Assembly (NCBI RefSeq): GCF_000203935.1 | Contig: NC_008577.1 | Coordinates: 4,836,001-4,900,000 of the forward strand | DNA length: 64,000 nucleotides | DNA from: Shewanella sp. ANA-3 | GTDB lineage: Bacteria > Pseudomonadota > Gammaproteobacteria > Enterobacterales > Shewanellaceae | Reading direction: 5' to 3' | Shown here: positions 54,416 through 62,744 of the stretch, in pieces | Numbering within the stretch: the stretch's first letter is position 1 | How the letters are laid out: the number at the start of each line of letters is the position of its first letter | Notes under the pieces: generated by a model | Databases searched by the model: none | What the model saw: only the letters and a program-made list of their open reading frames with translations | Told to the model about the DNA's origin: nothing | Position numbers and translations under genes: made by a program

Positions 54416-54792
54416 ATCTGCAACCCCAAGGATGACTTAATAGACGCCTTACCACCATACGACATATCAGCGGATGTAGCTCACTGTGCGATAACTTACT
54501 TTAGGTAGTATAGACAATATACATTTGGCATTCTAAGCCGTGAAGCGCAAATTCGCCATACACTTATATGGTGACAAAGACTGAGTTGATCAAAAAACCA
54601 ACCAAATTGGGAGGTTAATATTTCTAGGGTGTGTTGAGGCCGAATGTGGTTTGTTCTATCAAACCTGTACTTGTGGAAAAAGAATTACCTGTTGCGAGTG
54701 TAAGTGCACATTTCGATATAAGACAAAAAGACTAACAAAAGTAATACCACGCCTTACTTGGTTTCTAAGCCATTGCCCCCTAACAATGGCAC
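54416..54792. other. Intergenic region, possibly with a decayed element
   Basis: 377 bases between the HD-GYP and ABC genes. TAGGGTGTGTTGAGG at 54624-54638 matches 13 of 15 bases of the MITE terminal repeat at 29800, and CACGCCTTA near 54750 could be a decayed opposite end. A Cys-rich open frame (YQTCTCGKRITCCECKC) crosses it without a ribosome site. Not called as a gene. Confidence 0.35.
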
Positions 54793-56157
54793 CTAACTCA
54801 CATAGCGCTCCTCCATCCCCACGGTGTCTTCCGTCAGCAAGCCATTGTGTAAACTCAGTTGCCTAGATACGGCACTATGCTCCACCACTCTGTGACTGCT
54901 CATTAGAATCGCACAGCCCTGCGCCCTAAGACGCTTGAGCAAGAACCACACTTTTCGGTAATAGTGCTTATCCATGCCTGCTAGCGGGTCATCAAGTAGC
55001 AGTACCTTAGGCTGCAAGCAGGCCAAGGATGCCAAAGCAACCAAATGCTGCTGCCCGTAGGACAATTTATGGGGAGATTGATTGGCAAGCTCCATTAATT
55101 CAAGTTCAACGAGCATTTGCTCGGCACGCTCTTTAGGGAGTCCAAAACGATTCAAGCTAAACTGCATCTCGGCTAGCACGCTGGTTTCAAACAGTTGTCG
55201 ACTCGGTCTTTGGATTAATAATCCTAACTCGGCACCATAGATGCCCAATTTAGGTTTACGACCTAAGACTTTAAGCGGCAAACGCAGCTTTAGGTTGAGC
55301 ATCCCGGCTAAGGATTTTAGTAGGCTAGTTTTACCGGAGCCATTATCCCCGACCAGAGTCACTATCTCACCCGCATGTAACTGAAATCCCTGCGGACAGC
55401 TAAATAATGGCTGACTACCGTCGAAACAGAAATCAAACGCCTCGGCACTGACCAGCACTTTACCAACATGAGCAGAACCCCAAGGTTTAACTGGCGTATC
55501 AATCGGTTGAGTATCGCTAACTGTGTAGATACCTGTGGATAAACGGCCAGCCTCCAATTGCCAATAATGCTGGATAATCTCGGCAAACGCCGCCGCATTA
55601 TGCTCCACCAGCACCAATGCCATGCCTTCGGCAATAAGATTGCGCAGCACCACCAATAGCTCAGCCACACCCTGATCATCGAGCTGCGCCCATGGCTCAT
55701 CGAGCAGCAATAAGTGCGGCTCGCACACCAACTGAGCGGCGATCATCAAACGGTATTTTTGGCCAAGGGAAAGAGTACTGACTGGGGTATCGAGCCGCAG
55801 AAACAACCCGACGTGTCGCAGCGCTAACTGCACTTTAGGCAACATATTCTCGGCGGAAATTCCACGTTCCTCTAAAGCGAAGGCGACTTCACCGCCCACG
55901 GTTTGCCTCAGTAACTGAGTTTGAGGATCCTGCATCACTAAGCCAGTGATCAACTCGGGATGACGCCAAATATCTCCCTCATGCGGGCGATTCTGTACGC
56001 CCGCAAGCAGGTTTAATAGACTCGATTTACCCGAACCCGTCGGCCCGCTAACACAGTGACATTGGCCTGTGCGAATGCTTAGCCCGATCTCCTGCAATAC
56101 GGGGGTAAATTGGCTACCATAATTAAAACTGACGCCTTCGAGCTCGAGTAATTTCAT
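54793..56157 (-). CDS. Fused double-ATPase ABC protein (energy-coupling factor type)
   Basis: The ATG at 56157 (MKLLELEGVSFNYGSQF) begins the first ATPase; the longer frame adds 36 residues with no domain. 454 residues with two ATPase halves: Walker A GPTGSGKSSLL, signature LSLGQKYRLMIAA, Walker B HLLLLDEPWAQLDD; then GDNGSGKTSLL, LSYGQQHLVALAS and VLLLDDPLAGMDK. The arrangement resembles EcfA1-EcfA2 fusions that drive vitamin or metal-ion uptake, but no membrane (EcfT) or substrate-binding (EcfS) gene is next to it. The ribosome site is weak. Confidence 0.85.
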   Translation of the reverse strand: MKLLELEGVSFNYGSQFTPVLQEIGLSIRTGQCHCVSGPTGSGKSSLLNLLAGVQNRPHEGDIWRHPELITGLVMQDPQTQLLRQTVGGEVAFALEERGISAENMLPKVQLALRHVGLFLRLDTPVSTLSLGQKYRLMIAAQLVCEPHLLLLDEPWAQLDDQGVAELLVVLRNLIAEGMALVLVEHNAAAFAEIIQHYWQLEAGRLSTGIYTVSDTQPIDTPVKPWGSAHVGKVLVSAEAFDFCFDGSQPLFSCPQGFQLHAGEIVTLVGDNGSGKTSLLKSLAGMLNLKLRLPLKVLGRKPKLGIYGAELGLLIQRPSRQLFETSVLAEMQFSLNRFGLPKERAEQMLVELELMELANQSPHKLSYGQQHLVALASLACLQPKVLLLDDPLAGMDKHYYRKVWFLLKRLRAQGCAILMSSHRVVEHSAVSRQLSLHNGLLTEDTVGMEERYVS

Positions 56158-56773
56158 CTTAAATATGCCAGTTTGCACAAAGAAATGACCACCAAGCTGA
56201 AATACTAATTTTAGCGTTGTGTCCGCGCCAATCCCTGCAAGCCAATTGGTCGCCACGGACAACAAGTAGTTGCGGCATATTTAGCAGGGGATAGCGGGCG
56301 ATTTCATCGGCGCTTGGTTTAAAATTCGGCCCAAGCGCAGAAGACAACACTCTAAAATAGGTATTTCTGGTAATCATTTTATTGTTGTCATACAGAAGGT
56401 TTAGGATGTGTATCCTATTGTGGTCTGAGTAACTTTTGCCTCAACTGAAAAACAATCAAAAACCAACTCAGATCGATAAATTGCAACAAATGGAAAACGC
56501 CTTCTGTCACAAATAGACAAAATGTCCAACACAGACTACGGTATCGACAAAAAGACCCATATAGGTCACATTTTTTTGCACCTCAAAATGAGACTATGGC
56601 AAAAGTCACACACTCGTGGGTTGCATCTTGACACTCGCGGCCTCGGCCTTTAATTTGAGCGAAAGATTCTTATTTACACGTTCTCGGCCACTTAGTGTAA
56701 ATGACTTTAAAAAGAATGGATTAACTTACCGCTGACTGCCGGAACTTCAGCCACCACCTTCATCTCGTTACCT
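56158..56773. other. Region between the ABC gene and menF
   Basis: A 72-codon minus-strand frame (56159-56377) ends 1 base before the ABC start but has no recognisable domain and no clear ribosome site; it could be a remnant of a partner gene. The rest looks like AT-rich promoter sequence for menF. Confidence 0.4.
56628..56656 (+). promoter_or_regulatory. Likely sigma-70 promoter of menF
   Basis: TTGACA at 56628-56633 and TAATTT at 56651-56656 with a 17-base spacer, about 125 bases before the gene. Consensus match only. Confidence 0.55.
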
Positions 56774-56785
56774 TTGGAGTTTTAT

Positions 56786-58144
56786 TTGCCCGCTCACGCC
56801 CTGTCTGAAGACCTTAAGTCTCTCATCGACAAACTCATTCAATTGAAGCAGGTTCCACCGACGGAGCCGATAGTGCAGTTATCCTTAACAACTGTCTCTA
56901 TCCCTTTGATTTCGTGGTTGGCATCCCAAAACCAATATCCACGCATTTACTGGCATGGACGTGACAAGGTTGAAGAAGTCGCGGCGATTGGCGCCTGTAA
57001 AGACTTTAAGTTTGAAACCGGTGTCGATGATAAAACATTAGCGAACGTCTACGAACAGCAGCGCACCTTATCCAGCAATCCTGAGATCCGCTACTACGGC
57101 GGCGTGGCGTTTGACCGCAGCATCGAATCTTGGCCCGAGTTTGGTAACAGTCGTTTTGTGTTACCGCGTATCGAATTTAGGCGCAGCGACAATCAGTTCA
57201 GTTTACGGGTGAATCTGAACTTTGCCGATAGGCATCCCGAAGAGGAAATCGATCTCGCCATTGCCGCGATTGAAGCCGTGATGCCTGCGAGGCCTTTAGC
57301 ACCACCGAATAAACTCACCCTGTTGAGTCGCAACGATACTCCCGACTTTCCACGCTGGAAAACCTTAGTCGAACAAGTGGTTGAGCCGAAGTTTAATCAA
57401 GAGACGCCCAAGGTGGTGCTATCGCGCCACACTGAGCTTGAGGTTAATGCGCAGGTTGACCCTTGGATGGTATTGGCCTGCTGGCAGGGGCGTAATCCCA
57501 ATAGTTTTCAGTTTGGCTTCCAATTTAGCCCAGATCGCACTTATATCTCCTGCTCGCCAGAGCGGTTATTTCGCCGTCGCCAGCAGGAACTGTTTACCGA
57601 GGCACTTGCCGGCACCACAGTACGTGGCTTAAACCAAGAGGAAGACACGGCGCTAGCCAACGCACTGCTCGAGGACAATAAAAATAGCGTAGAGAACCAG
57701 CTGGTTCGCCGTCATATCGTCAGTATGCTCTCCCCCTTGAGCCAACATGTGGGCGCAGAAGAAGCAGCTACAATTTTTAAGTTGAATCATATTCAACACT
57801 TGCACCGCGCCATTCGCGCCGAGTTAAAGCAGGGCGTGAATGACTTCCAGTTGCTACAGGCACTGCACCCAACCCCAGCAGTTGGCGGCCTTCCCCGCGA
57901 GTCGGCGATGCGCTTTATTCGCGAACGCGAAGGCTATATGCGCGGCTGGTACGCTGGAGCCTGTGGCTATTTTAATAAGTTTGAGAGTGAATTTTCGGTG
58001 GCGATTCGCAGCGCCTTGATTGAACCCGGCAAGATCAATCTGTTTGCTGGCGCGGGGATTATTGCTGGCTCTGACCCTGAGGCAGAATGGCAAGAGCTGG
58101 AAAATAAACTAGCAACGATTATGTCTATTCTGATTGAGCTATAA
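56786..58144 (+). CDS. menF: Isochorismate synthase (menaquinone pathway)
   Basis: The TTG at 56786 has GGAG 6 bases upstream, which is why it is preferred to a TTG four codons earlier. 452 residues. Chorismate-binding enzyme that converts chorismate to isochorismate at the start of menaquinone synthesis. Signatures in the C-terminal half: YISCSPERLFRRRQQELFTEALAGTT, NSVENQLVRRHIV, HPTPAVGGLPRESAMRFI, and FAGAGIIAGSDPEAEWQELENK. No other men gene is adjacent. Menaquinone is central to anaerobic respiration in Shewanella, which fits the setting. Confidence 0.94.
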   Translation: MPAHALSEDLKSLIDKLIQLKQVPPTEPIVQLSLTTVSIPLISWLASQNQYPRIYWHGRDKVEEVAAIGACKDFKFETGVDDKTLANVYEQQRTLSSNPEIRYYGGVAFDRSIESWPEFGNSRFVLPRIEFRRSDNQFSLRVNLNFADRHPEEEIDLAIAAIEAVMPARPLAPPNKLTLLSRNDTPDFPRWKTLVEQVVEPKFNQETPKVVLSRHTELEVNAQVDPWMVLACWQGRNPNSFQFGFQFSPDRTYISCSPERLFRRRQQELFTEALAGTTVRGLNQEEDTALANALLEDNKNSVENQLVRRHIVSMLSPLSQHVGAEEAATIFKLNHIQHLHRAIRAELKQGVNDFQLLQALHPTPAVGGLPRESAMRFIREREGYMRGWYAGACGYFNKFESEFSVAIRSALIEPGKINLFAGAGIIAGSDPEAEWQELENKLATIMSILIEL

Positions 58145-58158
58145 GCTACTGATAAACC

Positions 58159-58884
58159 CTAAAATCCTTTTGCTTTTGTCTCTGCATAAAGTCGTTCTTG
58201 CTCACCGGAATCAATCAGCTTTTTATGCTCAATATCAAAATGTTGCTTTAGCATCCGCCCTTTTTCCGTATTGGCAAAGGCGAAATAGGTTTCGGCGGTG
58301 AGCACTCCAGGAATAATCACAAACTGCTGCGGCGCCTTCAATTGAGGGACGAGAGTCTCCATATTCTTCCTGTAATCCAGCACGGCATCGGTTCGTCCCG
58401 CATTCACACTATTTAGCATGCTTAAGATGTCGCTGCCTTCCTCATAAAACATCGGGATCGTCGTCAGCATGTTATAGCGATAGGCCAGCATGGCCTGCAC
58501 TTTCTTGTGAGATAAGCTCTCCATCCCCGACCAAGTCGCCGCAATTTGTGGGGTAACTGCGGCATCGATAGAATCAAGTTCAACGGGGTTTTCACTCAGT
58601 AGGCTGTTTTTCACATCCCCCTTGTAAACACTGAGGATCATATCCACTCTGCTAGTTTCAACCATATAAAGCGTGCGGGCAAAGGGCATAAACTGCACAT
58701 CGAGTTGCCAATCGGGAGCAGGAAACGCCTTGCGGAGAATATCGAAGTAATAACCCGTTTCGTCGGGATTGGAGAAACCTAGCCACGAAGCGGTGACCAG
58801 ATGAATTACCACGGGTTTAGCCGGTGTCGCGTAGGAACACACACTCAATAAACTAAAACACAAGGCCGCAAGAAATGATCGCAT
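58159..58884 (-). CDS. Periplasmic solute-binding (SBP family 3-like) protein
   Basis: The ATG at 58884 has a strong GGAGGAG 7 bases upstream and opens a signal peptide (MRSFLAALCFSLLSVCSYA), so the longer frame is rejected. 241 residues. The mature protein has the two-lobe binding-protein pattern: VIHLVTASWLGFSNPDETGYYFDILRKAF, FMPFARTLYMVETSRVDMILSVYKG, and RTDAVLDYRKNMETLV. Orphan: no permease or ATPase genes next to it. Such stand-alone proteins in Shewanella are common and of unknown ligand. Convergent with menF, 14 bases apart, with no hairpin between. Confidence 0.82.
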   Translation of the reverse strand: MRSFLAALCFSLLSVCSYATPAKPVVIHLVTASWLGFSNPDETGYYFDILRKAFPAPDWQLDVQFMPFARTLYMVETSRVDMILSVYKGDVKNSLLSENPVELDSIDAAVTPQIAATWSGMESLSHKKVQAMLAYRYNMLTTIPMFYEEGSDILSMLNSVNAGRTDAVLDYRKNMETLVPQLKAPQQFVIIPGVLTAETYFAFANTEKGRMLKQHFDIEHKKLIDSGEQERLYAETKAKGF

Positions 58885-59083
58885 CGCGTTCTCCTCCCAT
58901 TTCTTAACAGTGTAGGATAATTTCCCTGCCTGTGCTGTGACCTTATCGACCACTCCTCTTCGAAACTCAGGGCTAAATTGCTTGGAATATAAACAGTAAG
59001 CTTGCATCTTCGAACCTGGTCACTATAATGGCGACCCCGATTTCAGCACGCTGATATTGGGTAAAATAACAACAGATCATTTA

Positions 59084-59122
59084 GCGGGTTCCCTCACCCC
59101 GCCCTACACAACTAAAAAGGCC
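59084..59122 (+). promoter_or_regulatory. PreQ1-I riboswitch before yhhQ
   Basis: GCGGG (59084-59088) pairs with CCCGC (59098-59102) around a loop TTCCCTCAC, followed by an A-rich tail CACAACTAAAAAGG (59107-59120) able to form the H-type pseudoknot. This is the preQ1-I layout, and the AAAAGG at its end is the ribosome site for the yhhQ ATG at 59127, so ligand binding should block translation. The downstream gene imports queuosine precursors, which agrees. Confidence 0.75.
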
Positions 59123-59126
59123 ACAT

Positions 59127-59786
59127 ATGTTAATGTTAACCCCTGCGCAGCTTCGCCGCGCACTCCTGCTATTAGTGGGATTTCACATACTGATTATTTG
59201 CGTCAGCAACTACTTGGTACAACTACCGTTTCAATTGTTTGGTTTTCACACCACTTGGGGCGCGTTTAGTTTTCCCTTTGTCTATCTGGCGACCGATCTC
59301 ACCGTGCGCATCTTTGGACAAACACCTGCCCGTAGCATCATTCTCAAAGCCATGGTGCCCGCGTTGATGATTTCCTATGTCATGGGTGTGGTATTCCATC
59401 AAGGCAGCTTCCAAGGGATTGATTCCTTAAGCCAATGGAACACTTTTGTGTTTCGCATCGCCTTCGCCAGCTTCGCGGCGTATTTGATTGGTCAACTGAT
59501 GGATATCACAGTCTTTGCTCGCCTACGCCAGAGCCGTTCTTGGTGGGTCGCGCCTGCGGCATCGACCATTGTCGGTAACTTAGTCGACACCTTAGTGTTC
59601 TTCAGTGTCGCTTTTTATGCCTCAACAGACAGCTTTATGGCGGCCAACTGGCCCGAAATCGCGGCCGTGGATTACAGCTTCAAATTACTCGTGAGCTTAG
59701 GGTTATTCCTGCCCGCCTACGGCGTCCTGCTGAAGGTCTTACAAGACAAGATCTTGCAAACCAGTCCACAAAAATCATTTTCCTGA
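59127..59786 (+). CDS. yhhQ: Queuosine precursor transporter
   Basis: 219 residues, six membrane helices, ATG at 59127 with AAAAGG 6 bases upstream. YhhQ (COG1738) family: FHTTWGAFSFPFVYLATDLTVRIFG, the conserved YLIGQLMDITVFARLR and APAASTIVGNLVDTLVFFSVAFY. It imports preQ0/preQ1 for salvage into the tRNA nucleoside queuosine. Directly preceded by a preQ1-type riboswitch and followed by a hairpin at 59832, so it forms a single-gene regulated unit. Confidence 0.94.
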   Translation: MLMLTPAQLRRALLLLVGFHILIICVSNYLVQLPFQLFGFHTTWGAFSFPFVYLATDLTVRIFGQTPARSIILKAMVPALMISYVMGVVFHQGSFQGIDSLSQWNTFVFRIAFASFAAYLIGQLMDITVFARLRQSRSWWVAPAASTIVGNLVDTLVFFSVAFYASTDSFMAANWPEIAAVDYSFKLLVSLGLFLPAYGVLLKVLQDKILQTSPQKSFS

Positions 59787-59831
59787 TTAACTCAACTGGC
59801 CAGACCTGTTATAATTTGAGCAGTTTTTAGT

Positions 59832-59870
59832 TCAGCCCCACTGTGTTTATGCGCATTTGGGGCTGATTTT
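59832..59870 (+). terminator. Probable terminator after yhhQ
   Basis: Stem TCAGCCCCA / TGGGGCTGA with a 17-base loop followed by TTTT, about 45 bases after yhhQ and 16 bases before the next gene. Confidence 0.65.
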
Positions 59871-59885
59871 CTGTGAGAGAAAATT

Positions 59886-60353
59886 ATGTATTCAATTGAA
59901 ATCAAAGCACTGACAGCTCTGACACCTGAGTTGACCACACAGCTTATCGAACTGAGCAAGCAAATCCCTGAACTCGACCGTCCGCTGACCAGCGAAACAC
60001 TGGCAGAACGTCTCTCGGATAAGACTTGCTTGATTCTCTTAGCCTATGTGGAAGGTGAATTGGCAGGCTTTAAACTGGGATACGAGCAGGCTGATGCCGT
60101 GTTTTACAGTTGGTTAGGCGGTGTTGCGACCGACTTTAGACGTTTAGGTCTGGCACAAAGCCTATTGGAATACCAAGAAACCTGGGCGAGCCGCCAAGGC
60201 TACAAGCTGATCCAAGTAAAAACCATGAATCGCTTCCCAGCCATGCTCAATCTTTTGATTAGAAACCAGTATTTGATTACTGAACTGAAGGCTGATCCGC
60301 AAAGCCTGATCGACCATAAACTGCATTTAAGCAAGTCGATTGCGACTGCTTAA
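59886..60353 (+). CDS. GNAT family N-acetyltransferase
   Basis: 155 residues, ATG with GAGAG upstream. The acetyl-CoA site is visible as SWLGGVATDFRRLGLAQSLLEYQETWA, close to the Arg/Gln-x-x-Gly-x-Gly/Ala pattern of GNAT enzymes, followed by YKLIQVKTMNRFPAMLNLLIRNQY. Acceptor substrate unknown. It lies just before the ryhB promoter and has no other partner. Confidence 0.88.
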   Translation: MYSIEIKALTALTPELTTQLIELSKQIPELDRPLTSETLAERLSDKTCLILLAYVEGELAGFKLGYEQADAVFYSWLGGVATDFRRLGLAQSLLEYQETWASRQGYKLIQVKTMNRFPAMLNLLIRNQYLITELKADPQSLIDHKLHLSKSIATA

Positions 60354-60395
60354 AAGCGATTTACATAAAAATGTGCATTTTTTGCGAGAAATAGC

Positions 60396-60428
60396 TTGCA
60401 AACCTAATTGAGAATGATTATCGTTAAC
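60396..60428 (+). promoter_or_regulatory. ryhB promoter with overlapping Fur box
   Basis: -35 TTGCAA (60396-60401) and -10 TATCGT (60419-60424) with a 17-base spacer. TTGAGAATGATTATCGTTA (60408-60426) overlaps the -10 and matches the Fur consensus closely, so iron-loaded Fur should repress. Confidence 0.85.
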
Positions 60429-60430
60429 TT

Positions 60431-60559
60431 GCGTTCCAAAACTCATCTTTAACACGGATGACTGGTAATCTGACGTTGTTAAAGTGCTCCTGAGTTTGCA
60501 AGCACGACATTGCTCACACACACTCTTTTGTGGCCGGATTCATCATCCGGCTTTTTTTT
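60431..60559 (+). ncRNA. ryhB: Iron-responsive small RNA RyhB
   Basis: The segment GCAAGCACGACATTGCTCAC (60499-60518) is nearly identical to the conserved pairing core of enteric RyhB, which base-pairs with mRNAs of iron-using proteins to reduce their expression under iron limitation through Hfq. A Fur-box promoter lies about 70-100 bases upstream and a terminator GCCGGAT / ATCCGGC with eight T ends at 60559. The size is then about 130 bases, somewhat longer than in E. coli. No open frame fits this region. The exact 5' end is inferred from the promoter. Confidence 0.92.
60533..60559 (+). terminator. Terminator of ryhB
   Basis: Perfect stem GCCGGAT / ATCCGGC, 5-base loop, followed by eight T. 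It also forms the 3' end expected for an Hfq-bound RNA. Confidence 0.92.
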
Positions 60560-60608
60560 GCTTTTTATTCAGTGAATCAATCTCATAGCATTTAGTGCAG
60601 AGTCGCTT

Positions 60609-62744
60609 TTAAGATGACATTTCGGTGCTTTGGCCGGAAAAATGTAAGCCATCGTAGGGGTTGTTTTGCTGATCTTCCTTCGCCTCATGGTACAAACCAA
60701 TAGTGAAGATAGACCCCTTACCCAGTACAGAACTCACCTCTATGGTGCCACCGATACGCTTGATAATGCCGTAACTTAAGGATAATCCAAGGCCTGTGCC
60801 GTCTTTACGCGTGGTGTAGAAGGGATCAAAAATCCGCCCTAGTTGCTCAGGCGCAATCCCCGAACCTTCGTCCTCAACCTCAATTTTCACCCCAATCGGC
60901 ATATCTTGCTGTAGCCAATCATAGGTTCGCACCCAAATCCTGCCCTTACCGTCCATCGCATGGGCGGCGTTAACCACAAGGTTAATCAGCACTTGCAGCA
61001 ACTGCGGGCGATTAACCTGCACAGGGCAGCTGGCGTTCAGTTCAGTTATCAGCACCACTTCTTGTTTCTGAATCGAGTGCCGCACTAATACCAGCATTTC
61101 CTCGATGATAGGCGTAATAGGATGCATCTCTAAGGGAGCGTTAAACTCACCAGGGCGACTGTATTGCAGCAGGCTGCGGATAATAGTGCTAATACGGCCA
61201 ACCTGTTGGATAACAAGGTCGATTTCTTCTTTTACCGACTCGGCATTATCTCCAAGCTCATAACGCAGCAGCTCCATATTACCGAGGATCACCGCCGTTG
61301 GATTATTGATCTCATGGGCAATCCCAGCAGTAAGCTCACCCAGCGCGGTTAACTTTTCATTGGTCACTAACTGCTGGCGAGTTTCATTGAGTAGCGCCAC
61401 GTTGCGCTGCAACTCTAAGGTCTTATCCTGCAGGCTACGAGTCCGCTCCTCGACCTTCATCTCGAGTTGTTCGGCGGCGGCTTGGATTTGCGCGTTGCGC
61501 CGCTGCAATAAATCGAGCATACGATCGAACTGCTCGGCAAGATTCGACAATTCGTTATCCCTGTCCAGCCCCAAGGCGCCAATACGCACATTGCGACCAG
61601 ACTGCACCGCTTGCACCACATGGTGAATACGCTCAATCGGTTGCAACAAGCTGTAAGCACCGCGATAAACCAATAAGCCGGAGATTAGCAGCACCAGCAT
61701 CAGAATCGTGCCTAACTCAATGATATTAAGCAGGTAGTTATGAATAAAGGGCGACTCAGAGAATCCGGTATAGATCATGCCAACACGTTGCCCACGGATA
61801 TCTTCTAAAGGCGCATAGGCGGAAATAAACCAATCGTTAAACACAAAGGCGCGATCGACCCATAACTCACCGTGATTCAGCACTTTTTCGCGCACTTCCT
61901 CCGACACTAAACTGCCGAGCGCCCGCCCTTGGGATTCATTCGACTGCGGGAAAAAATGCAAAGGCACGTTGGTTGAGACACGAATATTATCGAGGAAGAT
62001 GGTCACAGTGCCGATAGAACGCTCCGGCAGCGTGCCCTTGTCGTAGACGAGGTCGCGGATATGGTCGACGATGCGCGTATCCCGATTAAACAGCACGCCG
62101 CCATCGAGATACCAAGCCACTTTGCCCTCAAAATCGGGGATCGGCAGCAAACTGCGGCTCAGTAGACCACGGTCTTCCACTTGTTTATTCGGGCTTTGCG
62201 CCCGCAGTGTCGCTAGTAAGGGAATCGCCGCCCTTTGAGCTAAATCCGGATCAACCCGCGCCAAACGTTCAGGCGATAACACCATCAGCCCCGAATAGGG
62301 CAAGAGACCACCCATTTTCGGTAAAATTTGTCGCAAATCCGGGTCTGACGCGGCCTCGGCCACACTGACAAGCCTTAGAAAATCCAGATCGAGTTGCTTT
62401 TTTTGCTCATTTAGAAAGGCATCTATACTCGCCCTGTGTGCCAACTCGCCAGTGAGAATGGGCCGAAAATCATTTTGAAAAGTCCATGAGGTCATGACTC
62501 TCTCGAGCTGTTTCTCCTGACGAACTTGCACCTGTTGCAGGGTATTTTCAGCCACAGCCAGATCGGCTTTTACTTTCATAAACAGTTGCTTGCCTGTGTA
62601 ACTGATATTCCAGTAAATAGTGATAAACACTAAACTCACCAAGGTGAGCAAAATCGGCAGCAAGGTGAGGATCAGAATGCGATAACGCACTTTGGCCTGC
62701 ATTTGCTGCCAACTGACACCAAAAAAGTGAGTAAAAAACGACAC
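60609..62744 (-). CDS. Membrane sensor histidine kinase (NtrB/DctB type)
   Basis: 711 residues. GTG start at 62744, directly after the response-regulator stop (TAAGTG), with AGGAG 6 bases upstream. N-terminal helix (ILILTLLPILLTLVSLVFI), a large periplasmic sensor (~45-330, dCache-like), a second helix (IIELGTILMLVLLISGLLV), HAMP, a coiled coil (RNAQIQAAAEQLEMKVEERTRSLQ), then H box GELTAGIAHEINNPTAVILG near residue 475, N box INLVVNAAHAM, and G boxes DEGSGIAPE and GTGLGLSLSYGI. It should phosphorylate the sigma-54 activator encoded upstream. Signal unknown. Confidence 0.93.
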   Translation of the reverse strand: MSFFTHFFGVSWQQMQAKVRYRILILTLLPILLTLVSLVFITIYWNISYTGKQLFMKVKADLAVAENTLQQVQVRQEKQLERVMTSWTFQNDFRPILTGELAHRASIDAFLNEQKKQLDLDFLRLVSVAEAASDPDLRQILPKMGGLLPYSGLMVLSPERLARVDPDLAQRAAIPLLATLRAQSPNKQVEDRGLLSRSLLPIPDFEGKVAWYLDGGVLFNRDTRIVDHIRDLVYDKGTLPERSIGTVTIFLDNIRVSTNVPLHFFPQSNESQGRALGSLVSEEVREKVLNHGELWVDRAFVFNDWFISAYAPLEDIRGQRVGMIYTGFSESPFIHNYLLNIIELGTILMLVLLISGLLVYRGAYSLLQPIERIHHVVQAVQSGRNVRIGALGLDRDNELSNLAEQFDRMLDLLQRRNAQIQAAAEQLEMKVEERTRSLQDKTLELQRNVALLNETRQQLVTNEKLTALGELTAGIAHEINNPTAVILGNMELLRYELGDNAESVKEEIDLVIQQVGRISTIIRSLLQYSRPGEFNAPLEMHPITPIIEEMLVLVRHSIQKQEVVLITELNASCPVQVNRPQLLQVLINLVVNAAHAMDGKGRIWVRTYDWLQQDMPIGVKIEVEDEGSGIAPEQLGRIFDPFYTTRKDGTGLGLSLSYGIIKRIGGTIEVSSVLGKGSIFTIGLYHEAKEDQQNNPYDGLHFSGQSTEMSS

